Assembly: GCA_964612085.1 (NCBI GenBank)
Contig: CAZTCJ010000032.1
Coordinates: forward strand, 1-37,477
Direction: 5' to 3'
Origin: CAZTCJ01 sp964612085
GTDB taxonomy: Bacteria > Pseudomonadota > Alphaproteobacteria > JAJFIK01
Length of the DNA: 37,477 nucleotides
A program made the position numbers and the translations under genes. The notes beneath the pieces are model-generated. The model searched no databases, had not been told where the DNA came from, and worked only from the letters and a program-made list of their open reading frames with translations. Position 1 is the stretch's first letter. The number at the start of each line of letters is the position of its first letter. This document shows positions 27,167 to 36,154 of this stretch, piece after piece.

Positions 27167-28357
27167 GTGACGGCAGTCGAACAGAACGGACCCTGGCCTG
27201 AGGAGACCGGCGCGCGTCTGGCGCGGCCGCTGCTCGATCTGCCTGGATCTCCGGCCGTGCGGTCCGGCCTCTACCGTTTCGGCCGCTGGTGGCTCGGCGA
27301 ATTGACCGGGCTGCTGCCGCGCGGCCTCTCGCGGCGTCTGCTGGATCAGAGTGCACAGCCGGTTTTGGAGATTTCTGACACAGCCGTGCGGCTTTGGGCG
27401 GTTACGCCCGACGGCCGCCGCCGCCAGAACCAGGTGGTGCCCTTGCCCGGCCAGGATTCGGCCCTGACCGGGCAGGCTGTTCATGACGTCTTGCGCCGGT
27501 CGCGGCGGGATCCCGGCACTGTATGCCTTCACCTGCCGCCCGAGAAAGTCCTTGAGCGCCTTGTGAGTCTGCCGGATGTGGGGCCCGCCGAATTGGACGG
27601 ACTGCTCGCTTATGAACTCGACCGGTGGATGCCGGTGACGGGCGACGATGCCGTCTTCGCCGTCCAGGTCACTGGCCGGGATCCGGCGGAGCGGACGGCC
27701 ACGGCGCGGTTGATCTGTGTACGGCCGGAGACGCTCCAGTCCCTGACGGCACAGGCCGGGGACGGCTTGAGTTTTGCCGGGTTCGCCTATCTGCCGCCGG
27801 ACCAGGACGCCGCCATGATGACCGTCCGGACCCCGGATCAGCGCCGCGCCTTACGTTCGCGCAGCAAGCGCACGGCGCTCAAAGCCGGGCTGGGCGCCGC
27901 TCTGGGGCTTTTGCTGCTGGCGGGTCCGGTGCTGCTTTTGAATCAGGAAAAGGCCGGGTTGCAGACCCGCTTGGCTGAGATGCGCGCGGCTGTGACCCAG
28001 GTTTCGGCGGAGCGCCAGGCCGCCGCCCAGCTTCAGACACAGCATGCGCGGCTCGGGGAGCGGCTTCTCGGCAAAACCGCTCCGCCGGATACCCTGGCCC
28101 GGCTGACCGCCGCCCTGCCGGACGGCACCTGGCTCGATCACCTCACCATGACCGCCGCCGGACAGCTTGACGTAAAAGGCACGTCCACGGATGTTTCCGG
28201 CGTTCTGGCCGCGCTCGATGTGGATCCGGCGTTCCGGGATGTGCGCTTCGCTGCGCCGACCAGCATCGTGCCCGATACGGGCCTGGAACGCTTCGCCATC
28301 ACTTTGAGCGTCGCCACCGATACACAAGCGGCCGCAACCGGGGAGGCGGCGCCATGA
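27167..28357 (+). CDS. gspL: Type II secretion assembly protein GspL-like (with PilN-type C-terminal part)
   Basis: This is a bitopic inner-membrane protein of about 396 residues. A cytoplasmic region (residues 60-220, including LEISDTAVRLWAV and LDGLLAYELDRWMP) resembles the actin-like GspL/PilM part. It is followed by a membrane helix (AGLGAALGLLLLAGPVLLL), a periplasmic coiled coil and a PilN-type ferredoxin-like domain (DTLARLTAALPDGTWLDHL). It should bind GspE and GspM. I place the start at the GTG at 27167, two bases after the gspJ stop and behind a GGGGGGTGAG stretch; an ATG at 27089 lies inside gspJ. It overlaps gspM by four bases (ATGA). Confidence 0.82.
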   Translation: MTAVEQNGPWPEETGARLARPLLDLPGSPAVRSGLYRFGRWWLGELTGLLPRGLSRRLLDQSAQPVLEISDTAVRLWAVTPDGRRRQNQVVPLPGQDSALTGQAVHDVLRRSRRDPGTVCLHLPPEKVLERLVSLPDVGPAELDGLLAYELDRWMPVTGDDAVFAVQVTGRDPAERTATARLICVRPETLQSLTAQAGDGLSFAGFAYLPPDQDAAMMTVRTPDQRRALRSRSKRTALKAGLGAALGLLLLAGPVLLLNQEKAGLQTRLAEMRAAVTQVSAERQAAAQLQTQHARLGERLLGKTAPPDTLARLTAALPDGTWLDHLTMTAAGQLDVKGTSTDVSGVLAALDVDPAFRDVRFAAPTSIVPDTGLERFAITLSVATDTQAAATGEAAP

Positions 28358-28923
28358 CCCTGTTCCAGACCGGCAGCCTGGCCAGCCGCATGGCCGCCTT
28401 AAGCCTGCTTGTTCTTGTCATCGGTGCAGTGACGGTTCTGACGGCTGGCGCCTATGTCTCGAGCCTCATCGGCTTGCGCGAGGAGAACCGCACGATCCGG
28501 GGACAGATCGCCCGCTTCGAGCGGGTCCTGGGCGCACCCCGGGAAGCCTCGTCCGAAACCGGTAACATGGCCCAGGAACTGGCGGCGCTTACCCTGGCCC
28601 ATGGCGATCACGCGCGCGCCGGTGCCGCCCTTCAGGCGCAACTGCGCGATCTGATCTCCGGGGCCGGTGCCATGCTCGGCCAGATGACCCTGCTGCCCGC
28701 CGAGGACGAGGACGGGATCGTCACCCTGCGGATCCAATTTGCCGGTGAAGAACTGACGGTGTTCGAGGTTCTGGGCGCGCTCGACGCCCATGTCCCGGCT
28801 CTGACGGTCGACCGGGTCGAGCTGACTGCCTTCAACGAGAAGGCGGGCCTTGAGGTCAGCAGCAGGCCCCTGCGCGCCACCCTGCAGATCTCGGCCGCCC
28901 TCGGCACCCAGGAGGCACTATAA
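28354..28923 (+). CDS. gspM: Type II secretion protein GspM
   Basis: This is a small bitopic inner-membrane protein of 189 residues with an N-terminal membrane helix (AALSLLVLVIGAVTVLTAGAYV), a coiled coil (LREENRTIRGQIARFERVL) and a periplasmic PilO/GspM-like domain. The short form and its place between gspL and a GspC-like gene fit the GspM_b type found in Xps-like systems. It should partner GspL. It overlaps both neighbours (ATGA upstream, TAATG downstream). Confidence 0.82.
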   Translation: MTLFQTGSLASRMAALSLLVLVIGAVTVLTAGAYVSSLIGLREENRTIRGQIARFERVLGAPREASSETGNMAQELAALTLAHGDHARAGAALQAQLRDLISGAGAMLGQMTLLPAEDEDGIVTLRIQFAGEELTVFEVLGALDAHVPALTVDRVELTAFNEKAGLEVSSRPLRATLQISAALGTQEAL

Positions 28924-29522
28924 TGCGCTTGATTACCTTTGCAGCCGTGCTTTTTTGTCTCCTCGCCGCAGGCGCCGGGTACGGTCTGGCCCTGTGGCCC
29001 GATGAGCCGCTTGCTCCGCCTACGGAGCAGGCAAGGCCTGCCGTGGACACCGTGGGATTGCAGGCCCGCCATGCGGCGCGGGCCCAGGACAGTGCCGACG
29101 GCGTCGAAGACCTCAAAGAGCGTCTGCTGTTCACCCAAGGACGCCGACCCGTCGAGGTCCGGCCCGAGCCCGTCCGGACGGCCGAGGCGGTCGAGGAAAA
29201 GCAGCGGCCTGTATTCATCCTGCAAGGCACGGCGGTCATGGGCGAGCGCCGGGTCGCGCTGATCGTCGATCCCCGTCAGGCGGAGATCGTCCAGGCCGGC
29301 GTGGGCGACGCTTTGCCGGAGGGATGGACGGTCGCGCTGGTGGAACCCCGCCGGGCGCTGTTGCGCAAGCAAGAGGTTGAAATCGACTTGACCTTGGACG
29401 ACGACGCCTGGGCCCTGAAAAAGGCGCTGTCTCGGCCACCCAAACCGGCCGCCGCCAAGGCGGCGGAGGCTCCAAAGGAAAGGCCGAAAAACCAGATCCC
29501 CGAACGGTTTGACTTCGATTGA
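28923..29522 (+). CDS. GspC/XpsN-like inner-membrane T2SS protein (HR domain, no PDZ)
   Basis: This is a 199-residue protein with an N-terminal membrane helix (FAAVLFCLLAAGAGYGLAL), a Pro/Glu-rich linker and a domain at about residues 97-160 resembling the GspC homology region: FILQGTAVMGERRVALIVDP, VGDALPEGWTVALVEPRRALL. This domain of GspC contacts the N0 domain of the secretin. The usual C-terminal PDZ domain is absent; instead there is a Lys/Ala/Pro-rich tail. Length and position immediately before gspD match XpsN-type proteins. It would link the inner-membrane platform to the outer-membrane channel. Confidence 0.72.
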   Translation: MRLITFAAVLFCLLAAGAGYGLALWPDEPLAPPTEQARPAVDTVGLQARHAARAQDSADGVEDLKERLLFTQGRRPVEVRPEPVRTAEAVEEKQRPVFILQGTAVMGERRVALIVDPRQAEIVQAGVGDALPEGWTVALVEPRRALLRKQEVEIDLTLDDDAWALKKALSRPPKPAAAKAAEAPKERPKNQIPERFDFD

Positions 29523-29600
29523 ACCGGTTCGGCCCGCCCGGATGCGGTGTGTCAAATTAGTGCAATGCTAGACGGCTAAGATGCAGAATCGGATGGGTTT

Positions 29601-29622
29601 AAAGGGCCGGATAAGGCCCTTT
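29601..29622 (+). terminator. Terminator-like hairpin between the GspC-like gene and gspD
   Basis: AAAGGGCC and GGCCCTTT (29601-29608 with 29615-29622) form an 8-base stem with a 6-base loop. Only a short T stretch follows, so termination may be partial. It lies 43 bases before the preferred GTG start of gspD. If real it would lower gspD and gspK expression relative to the upstream genes. Confidence 0.5.
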
Positions 29623-29664
29623 CTCGTGCCGCCCACCAGTGATCAAAACCAAGGCGGGGCTTCA

Positions 29665-31830
29665 GTGGCTGTTCTTTCCAGGCTTTTTGGCGTGTTTGTG
29701 TGCTTGGCGCTCTTGGCCGGCTGTGCCGACCAGAAAGCGGCCGATGACCGCAAACTGACCCAGATGGCCAGGGCCTGGGGGATCAATACCCCCGTGACCC
29801 TTGAGGGCCATGAGCCGATCCGCAAGGGTGATGCCGCTTCGGGCGAAAAGCCTGCGCCCGAACCCTCCACTACCGCGCAGATCCTGCCGATCGTTGATGA
29901 AACACCGGAGACCGGCACCGTCGAGATGCGGGGCTCCGGCCGGTTCGTCACCGAACCCTCGAGCCGGATCGCAACGCAGGATGACGGCGACGAAGGCGTC
30001 TCGCTGAATTTCCGCAATGCGGATCTTGAGGATGTGGTCGAAAGCATCATCGGCAAGATCCTGAACGAGAATTACATCATCGACCCGGCCGTGAGCGGTC
30101 AGGTGACATTGCAGACCAGCCGCCCGATCCCCCGCGCTACGCTGCTCGAGACCCTCGACAACGCCCTGCGGGTCAACGGCGCGACCTTGATCCGGCGCGC
30201 GGATCTTTACGAAGTGCGGCCCGTCTCCGCCCATGCCAACGGCCATCTCTCGCCCGTCACTGTGGGGCGCCAATCCGACGGCGGCCTCGGCCACGGCACC
30301 CATATCGTGCCGCTGCGCCATGTGGGGGCGCGCGCGCTCAAAGAAGCGATCATGCCGCTCGTGCCCCAAGGGGCGGCGATTGAGGCGGATCCGGCGCGCA
30401 ATATCCTGCTTGTGACGGGCGGCGCGCCCGAACGCGCCAAGATCATCGATCTGGTGAATTCCTTCGATGTGGACTGGATGGCCGGCATGTCCTTCGCGCT
30501 GGTGCCGTTGCAGGCCGCGAGCGCCGACGCCATCACCCAGGAACTCAGCAGCGTCTTTCAGAACACGGAGGATGGCCTCTCCGCCGACATGGTCCGCTTC
30601 ATTGCGCTTGAACGACTCAATGCGGTTCTCGTCATGGCCAAATCGCCGTCCTATCTGGACAAGGTCAACCGCTGGATTGCCACCTTCGACCGGGGCAGTC
30701 AGGATGACGGGCGGCGGGTGTATATTTACCCGGTGGAGCATGGCCGGGCGAGCGATCTGGCGCTCATGCTCGGCGGCATCTTCGATGCGCAACAGCAGAC
30801 CCTGGACTCCCCTGGCACCGCGCCCGGCGCCAATACCGTCAATGTCTCGGCGGGCGGAGCCGGCGGCGCGGAGGGCGGCGAAGGCACCGGCATTCTGCGC
30901 CGGGTCAGCGCGCCCGAAGCGCGGTCCACGAAACTCGTGATCTCGAATGACCGCATGCGGATCGTCGCCGATGACGAGCAGAACACCCTCGCGATCCTGG
31001 CGCGCCCGGCCGATTATACGCTCCTGGTCAGTTCCCTGCGCCAGCTCGACAAGACGCCGGTGCAGGTCCTGATCGAGGCGACCATCGCCGAAGTGGCGCT
31101 CAATGACGAGCTGCGTTTCGGCCTGCAATGGTTCTTCGAATCCGGCGATTTCCAGGGCCTTCTCACGACCTCCCGGCTGGGCGATGTGTCTCAGGTCTTC
31201 CCCGGTTTCAACCTGCTGTTTCAGGGCAGCAACGCCCGGGTGATCCTGGATGCGCTCGACAGTATCTCGGATGTCGAAGTGGTCTCCTCGCCCCAGGTCG
31301 TGGTCCTGAACAATCAGCCTGCGGTCTTGTCCGTCGGCGATCAGGTGCCGATCGTGACGCGCTCTTCCGTGAGCGTTCAGGACCCTGATGCACCTCTGGT
31401 GAACAGTCTTGAATACCGGGACACGGGCGTGATCCTGGAGGTAAGGCCGCGGGTCAATTCGTCCGATCTCGTCGTGCTTCATGTTCTGCAGGAGGTTTCG
31501 GATGTGGTGCAGACCACCACCTCGGGCATCGACTCACCGACCATTCAGCAACGGATCGTGGAAAGCCACGTGGCGGTGAAAAGCGGGCAGACTATCGCCC
31601 TTGGCGGCCTGATCCGCGAATCCATGGACGACAGCCGGACCGGTCTGCCCATGCTCGCGCGGATCCCTGTGCTCGGCGCCCTGTTCGGCAGCACGACCAA
31701 GCGCCGGGAGCGGACGGAATTGCTGGTGCTGATCACACCCCATGTCTTGAAGACCAGCACCGATATCGACGCCGCGACCAATGAGCTGAAAGACCGCTTG
31801 AGCACCATGGAAGTCATGCTGGGCGGATGA
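29665..31830 (+). CDS. gspD: Type II secretion outer-membrane secretin GspD (lipoprotein)
   Basis: This is the outer-membrane channel of the T2SS, about 721 residues. The preferred start is the GTG at 29665, which has GGCGGGGC upstream and gives a lipoprotein signal ending in the lipobox LAGC. An ATG at 29581 would add 28 residues and read through a hairpin. Domains in order: N0 from about residue 115 (VSLNFRNADLEDVVESII), N1 to N3 with a Gly/Ala-rich loop (VNVSAGGAGGAEGGEG) inside N3, and the secretin barrel ending IALGGLIRESMDDSRTGLP, then RTELLVLITPHVL. A lipidated secretin may reach the outer membrane without a separate pilotin. gspK follows after 16 bases. Confidence 0.94.
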   Translation: MAVLSRLFGVFVCLALLAGCADQKAADDRKLTQMARAWGINTPVTLEGHEPIRKGDAASGEKPAPEPSTTAQILPIVDETPETGTVEMRGSGRFVTEPSSRIATQDDGDEGVSLNFRNADLEDVVESIIGKILNENYIIDPAVSGQVTLQTSRPIPRATLLETLDNALRVNGATLIRRADLYEVRPVSAHANGHLSPVTVGRQSDGGLGHGTHIVPLRHVGARALKEAIMPLVPQGAAIEADPARNILLVTGGAPERAKIIDLVNSFDVDWMAGMSFALVPLQAASADAITQELSSVFQNTEDGLSADMVRFIALERLNAVLVMAKSPSYLDKVNRWIATFDRGSQDDGRRVYIYPVEHGRASDLALMLGGIFDAQQQTLDSPGTAPGANTVNVSAGGAGGAEGGEGTGILRRVSAPEARSTKLVISNDRMRIVADDEQNTLAILARPADYTLLVSSLRQLDKTPVQVLIEATIAEVALNDELRFGLQWFFESGDFQGLLTTSRLGDVSQVFPGFNLLFQGSNARVILDALDSISDVEVVSSPQVVVLNNQPAVLSVGDQVPIVTRSSVSVQDPDAPLVNSLEYRDTGVILEVRPRVNSSDLVVLHVLQEVSDVVQTTTSGIDSPTIQQRIVESHVAVKSGQTIALGGLIRESMDDSRTGLPMLARIPVLGALFGSTTKRRERTELLVLITPHVLKTSTDIDAATNELKDRLSTMEVMLGG

Positions 31831-31846
31831 CGCCCGGGCCGCGCCG

Positions 31847-32728
31847 ATGGTTCGATCCGCACCCAAACAGATATCGTCCCGACCGGCCCGGCGCGCCGGC
31901 CAAAAGGGTATCGCTCTCATAACCGTGCTGTGGGCCTCGGCCTTGCTCGCCATTCTGGTGGCGGGGATTCTGGCGGCGACACGCACCCAGCAGGCATCCG
32001 TTCACCACATGGCCGGGGCCGCCGAGGCCAAGGCCCTTGCCGAAGGCGGCGTCTACGGCGCGATCCATGCCCTGCTCACGGGACCCGGCGATGACAGCCC
32101 GTCTTTCAACGCCCCTTACGCCGTGACGGTCGGGTCGGGGGCGGCCAGCGTGCGTTTTTACAACGAGGCCGGCAAGATCGATCTGCGGGCCGCCGATCCG
32201 GCCTTGCTCCAAACCCTTCTGGAGACATGCGGCCTGTCTGCGGATAAAGCGCAAGCCATCACGGCGGAGATCGTTCGCCTGCGCAGTGCGGCCCGTCAAC
32301 CGGCCGAGGCGCCGCGCCTTGGGTCCGTCGCCGATCTCATGCCCCTGGCAGGGCTGTCGGCCGCCGACGCGCTGACGCTTGAGCGCGTCTTGACGGTTCA
32401 TTCCGGTCTCGACGAACCCGTTCCGCCGCTGCCGCCCGCCGTTTCGGTGAGCCTCAAGCAGTGGTTCGACGGCATCGGACGGGCGGATCAGGACCGGTTC
32501 ACGGCTGCGGTGCCGGACCGGGACGGGGACCGGATCGGCCCGCGCTACGACGTGCTGGAAATCGTCTCGTCCGCGCGCGGCGTGCAAGGCGTGCCTTATG
32601 CCGTCCGGGCTGTCATCCGCCTGACACGGGGCGCGCGCCAGCCCTTCGTCGTCCTGTCCTGGCAACGGGCTGCCGATGCGCAGGCGTTGCGCTTCGACGA
32701 TGCCCAAACGCTTCAATGCGGGCCATAG
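31847..32728 (+). CDS. gspK: Type II secretion minor pseudopilin GspK
   Basis: This is the largest minor pseudopilin, 293 residues. The leader ends at Gly21, with mature start IALITVLWASALLAILVAGI. As is usual for GspK, mature position 5 is not Glu but a neutral residue (Thr26). The mature region shows YNEAGKIDLRAADPALLQTLL, which resembles the GspK SAM-like fold, and a C-terminal YDVLEIVSSARGVQGV. It should cap the pseudopilus with GspI and GspJ. It is the last gene of the plus-strand cluster and converges on the oxygenase gene with 15 bases between stops. Confidence 0.92.
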   Translation: MVRSAPKQISSRPARRAGQKGIALITVLWASALLAILVAGILAATRTQQASVHHMAGAAEAKALAEGGVYGAIHALLTGPGDDSPSFNAPYAVTVGSGAASVRFYNEAGKIDLRAADPALLQTLLETCGLSADKAQAITAEIVRLRSAARQPAEAPRLGSVADLMPLAGLSAADALTLERVLTVHSGLDEPVPPLPPAVSVSLKQWFDGIGRADQDRFTAAVPDRDGDRIGPRYDVLEIVSSARGVQGVPYAVRAVIRLTRGARQPFVVLSWQRAADAQALRFDDAQTLQCGP

Positions 32729-32743
32729 CCGGAATGGTACGGA

Positions 32744-33838
32744 TTATCCTTGAGGGGACGGTTCCGGTGCGGGACCCCGGGGCCGCGCTGGGACATCGTC
32801 GCCTGAGAGGAATGTAATCAGGGCGTAGCGCGTGCCCTTGGTCACAGGCAATACCTCATGGGCGTGGGAGCCGGAAAACACGATGGCCGCGCCGGGCGCG
32901 GGCGCATAGACCGTTGGACCGTATTCGGGGAAGCGCAAGCCGCCGCCTTCATAAGCGTCCGTATTCAGATTAAGCGTCAAGGCGAAGCGGCGATGGGCCG
33001 TATCCGGCGCGGTGTTGTCCCGGTGCACGCCGAAATGCCCGCCGCTATTCTCCTCATAAGCGACCAGTTTCACCTGCTCGAAGCGGGTCACCCGGTACCA
33101 GAAGGCTTTCTGAAGTTCAGGCAGCACCCGCCTCGCGATGAGATCAGTCAGGCGTTCGACAACCGCCGGATCGCCGGGCAGGACGTCGAGCCGGCTTTTG
33201 CGGGCCTCATCCACCTGCATGGTGATCTTGCCGTCCACGATCGACGGCATGGGTGACGGCTTCGGATCCCAACTGTTGAATCTGTCGATCAAGGTCCGGC
33301 AAAGATCCTGGGGCAGAACATCCGGGATGACCAGAACCGGCGCGGTCATGGCGGCGGTCATGGCGGGCGAGGCGGCGCGGGCCGCCATGGTGTGCTCCGC
33401 CTCGTGAAGGGCGGCGGTGAGCGTCTGGGCCGTCTCGGGGGCAAGCCGGTCGATGACCCGCAAATTGCGGTCCAGGATCAAGGCGGACAGCGTGTCCGAG
33501 CGGCCATGCGCCGCTCCGAAAAGGGCCTGGCCGACCTTGCGGTCTTCATCGCTCAGCAGGGGGAAGAGCAGGTCGAGCCGTTCGGCCAGTTCCGCATTTT
33601 CCCGCACATCGCCCGTTTTCAACGCGATGATCTGCACATCGGGCTTTTGCTGCCACCAGCGATTGAGGTCGCTCAAGGCGGTCTCGATTTTCTCCGGGGC
33701 TGTTTCGCCGCCGAAGGCGAGCAGCACCACCGGATCGCCCGTGGCGAATTCATAGAACAGGAAAGCCTGACCGGCATCGTCGACCAGGGTGAAATTGGGG
33801 GCGCGGTCGCCCGCCTCAAGACCGGTGCCGGTGGTCAT
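32744..33838 (-). CDS. Fusion of a peroxiredoxin-like domain and a prolyl-4-hydroxylase-type 2OG-Fe(II) oxygenase
   Basis: This is a 364-residue protein. Residues 1-150 look like a peroxiredoxin/AhpC-TSA fold (GDRAPNFTLVDDAGQ, VVLLAFGG, SDEDRKVGQALFGA, LILDRNLRVIDRL), but no cysteine occupies the usual peroxidatic position: the FGGETAPEK loop has none. Residues 165-350 form a 2OG-Fe(II) oxygenase with the iron triad His272-x-Asp274...His327 (GVHRDNT, HAHEVLPV) and Arg337 for 2-oxoglutarate (GTRYALITFL). The protein's only cysteine is Cys180. The substrate is unknown. The ATG at 33838 has AAGGA six bases upstream; the adjacent ATG at 33841 is also possible. A terminator lies between it and phoX, so it probably has its own promoter. 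Confidence 0.85.
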   Translation of the reverse strand: MTTGTGLEAGDRAPNFTLVDDAGQAFLFYEFATGDPVVLLAFGGETAPEKIETALSDLNRWWQQKPDVQIIALKTGDVRENAELAERLDLLFPLLSDEDRKVGQALFGAAHGRSDTLSALILDRNLRVIDRLAPETAQTLTAALHEAEHTMAARAASPAMTAAMTAPVLVIPDVLPQDLCRTLIDRFNSWDPKPSPMPSIVDGKITMQVDEARKSRLDVLPGDPAVVERLTDLIARRVLPELQKAFWYRVTRFEQVKLVAYEENSGGHFGVHRDNTAPDTAHRRFALTLNLNTDAYEGGGLRFPEYGPTVYAPAPGAAIVFSGSHAHEVLPVTKGTRYALITFLSGDDVPARPRGPAPEPSPQG

Positions 33839-33877
33839 CATGTGTCCTTCCCGTGAATAATCCCATCACAGCCTAAC

Positions 33878-33905
33878 AAAAAAGAGGGGCCCCGAAGGGC
33901 CCCTC
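33878..33905 (-). terminator. Strong intrinsic terminator of the phoX gene
   Basis: On the minus strand, GAGGGGCCC and GGGCCCCTC (33897-33905 with 33884-33892) form a 9-base GC-rich stem closed by a TTCG tetraloop, followed by six T. It starts 24 bases after the phoX stop. Confidence 0.96.
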
Positions 33906-33928
33906 TCGCATCGTTTCTGTCCGAGTGA

Positions 33929-36154
33929 TTACTCGCCGATGACCTTGTCGCCGAACGGACGGGCGTCACGCACGGCGATGAGGCTCGGACGGGGCTGAGC
34001 GAACTCGCCGCCGTCGATCGTGCTGTCCGGCCAGTAGCTGGACGGCTGTTCCAGGTTCGGCAGACCGGCGGCCTGGAACACGGCACCCGGATGCTGAATG
34101 TTGAGGAACCAGGTCCGGTTGTCCGGTGTGAACTCAGCACCGCACACTTCCGACGAGTTCGGAGAGGACATGAACTGCTGCACGCGGCCGCGGTTCGGAC
34201 CGAAGGTCGGAACAGCAAAGCCACCGTTGTTCGTGCCGCGCGGCTGGGAGCCGTCGGTCACGATCCACAGATTGCCCTTGTTGTCGAAGCCGATATTGTC
34301 AGGCGAACCGATCGGGGCGATTTCCGACGGATCGGAGAAGCCCGCGAAGTAGGTGTCGTTCGTCTGCAACGGCAGGTCGTCCAGGTCTTCCATGGAGGTC
34401 AGGTAGCTGCCCAGGCTGGTGCCCGGATCGCCGCAGAGCAGGAAGATTTCCCACGTGAAGGTGGTGGCGGCGTTGTCGTCGCCCGCTTCCGTGATCTCCA
34501 GGATGTGGCCGAACCGGTTGTCGCGCGGGTTCGGGACGGTCACGAAAGAGCTGACTTCCCGGCCCTGAGCGATCCGCGTGCCGTCCGGATCTTCGATCTG
34601 ACGGCGCGTGTTGTTGGTCAGCGCGCAGTAGACCTTCTTCGTCACCGGGTTGGCTTCGAAGTCTTCCGGACGGTCCATCGGGGTGGCGCCCAGCAGGTCG
34701 GCCGCCTTACGGGCCTTGATCAGCACTTCCGCCTGATCGGCGAAGCCGTTCTCGGCCGTCAGCGGGCCTTGGCCCCAGATGAGCGGCAGCCATTCGCCGG
34801 TGCCGTCGTCGTTCACACGGGCGGCGTAGAGCGTGCCGCTGTCGAGGATCGTCAGATGCTCGGAACGCGGAGCAGCCGGGTCATAGGCCTTCTCGGAGAC
34901 GAATTTGTACATGTATTCGTCCCGGGCGTCGTCGCCGGAATACACCACGCAACGATTGTCCGCCGCCAGAATGGTCGTGGCGCATTCGTGCTTGAAGCGA
35001 CCGATGGCCGTCTTCTTCTGCGGCGTGGAGAACGGATCGTAAGGATCCACTTCCACGACCCAGCCGAAGCGCAGGCACTCTTTCGGCTCGACGGCAACGT
35101 CGAAGCGCGGCTCGGTGACTTCCCAGCCCCGGTTGGACTGGCCACCCGGCAGCGGCAGACGGGCATGGGCGTCAAGCACGGCCGGATCCGCGTCGGCGCT
35201 GTCGGCATAGGCGTTGAAGTTGCCGAAATACTGATCGACGTTTTCTTCAGCCGACAGATACGTGCCCCAAGGCGTTTGACCGCCGGCGCAGTTGTTCAGC
35301 GTGCCCTTCACCATGGTGCCCGTCGGATCTTCGCTGGTTTGCAGCAGCGGGTTGCCGGCGGCCGGACCCGTCAGTTGGATCGGCGTTTCGGCGGTGATGC
35401 GGCGGTTGAAGAAGGACGCCCGGCGGTAGATCCAGCCGCGGCGGAAGGTGCGGCCGATTTCCACCACGGCGATGCCGTGCTGGGCCAGCTCGACCTTGGT
35501 CGAGACCGGGTTCGCGGTGCGGAATTCACGGACCAGCGCCTGGACTTCCTCGTCGGTCGCCGGGCGGGTTTCGTTTGAGTCCGGATCGACGATCACCTGA
35601 TCGAACACCGGGAATCCCGGGAACAGCATTTCCGGCTGGGTGTATTCGTGGTTACAGGCGATGATGCCGCGGCGGGAATTGTTGGAGCCCGGAACGATCG
35701 GGAAATACTCGGCCGCGTCGCAGTTATAGCCGTACTGGTTGGCGGCGGCTTCGTCGGCGCCTTCCTTCAGCAGCTCGCCGTCGAGCAGCTTGGTGGTGTC
35801 CAGATCGGGCACATTCGGGTTCAGGGAATCGCCCCAGCGGATCACGACATCGGAGGTGTAGCCTTCCGGCAGAACCACATCGTCGGCGTTGGAGCCTTCG
35901 ATGCCTTGGAAGGTCAGGCCGTCGCCTTCACCCACTTCGGCTTTGGCTTCGGTCACGCCATGAGCCAGAGCGGCGGCGCCGGCAACGGTCGCGGCGGACC
36001 CTTGCAGGAACACGCGGCGCGCAATGCGGCGCGTCAGGATTTTTTCGTAGTGCTCGCCAGCAGTCGGGCGCTCACTGAGATCCACATCGCTGATGTTCGG
36101 ATCTTCACTCGGGATACCCATCTCAACCGGTGTCGTGTCTTTCAAATTGTCCAC
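33929..36154 (-). CDS. phoX: PhoX-family (DUF839) Tat-exported alkaline phosphatase
   Basis: This is a periplasmic or secreted phosphatase of about 741 residues of the PhoX type, which uses an iron-calcium cofactor to release phosphate from phosphoesters. A long N-terminal region ends in a Tat signal with twin Arg46-Arg47 (ARRVFLQGSAA) and an Ala-rich hydrophobic stretch. DUF839-type blocks include VVIRWGDSLNP, YNCDAAEYFP, ACNHEYTQPEMLFPG, the WGTYLSAEENVDQYFG segment and LWIVTDGSQPRG. I chose the GTG at 36154 because GGAGG lies five bases upstream; the ATG at 36196 has no comparable site. Two PHO-box-like elements upstream and the adjacent tatAB genes support phosphate-regulated, Tat-dependent export. 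Confidence 0.92.
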   Translation of the reverse strand: MDNLKDTTPVEMGIPSEDPNISDVDLSERPTAGEHYEKILTRRIARRVFLQGSAATVAGAAALAHGVTEAKAEVGEGDGLTFQGIEGSNADDVVLPEGYTSDVVIRWGDSLNPNVPDLDTTKLLDGELLKEGADEAAANQYGYNCDAAEYFPIVPGSNNSRRGIIACNHEYTQPEMLFPGFPVFDQVIVDPDSNETRPATDEEVQALVREFRTANPVSTKVELAQHGIAVVEIGRTFRRGWIYRRASFFNRRITAETPIQLTGPAAGNPLLQTSEDPTGTMVKGTLNNCAGGQTPWGTYLSAEENVDQYFGNFNAYADSADADPAVLDAHARLPLPGGQSNRGWEVTEPRFDVAVEPKECLRFGWVVEVDPYDPFSTPQKKTAIGRFKHECATTILAADNRCVVYSGDDARDEYMYKFVSEKAYDPAAPRSEHLTILDSGTLYAARVNDDGTGEWLPLIWGQGPLTAENGFADQAEVLIKARKAADLLGATPMDRPEDFEANPVTKKVYCALTNNTRRQIEDPDGTRIAQGREVSSFVTVPNPRDNRFGHILEITEAGDDNAATTFTWEIFLLCGDPGTSLGSYLTSMEDLDDLPLQTNDTYFAGFSDPSEIAPIGSPDNIGFDNKGNLWIVTDGSQPRGTNNGGFAVPTFGPNRGRVQQFMSSPNSSEVCGAEFTPDNRTWFLNIQHPGAVFQAAGLPNLEQPSSYWPDSTIDGGEFAQPRPSLIAVRDARPFGDKVIGE

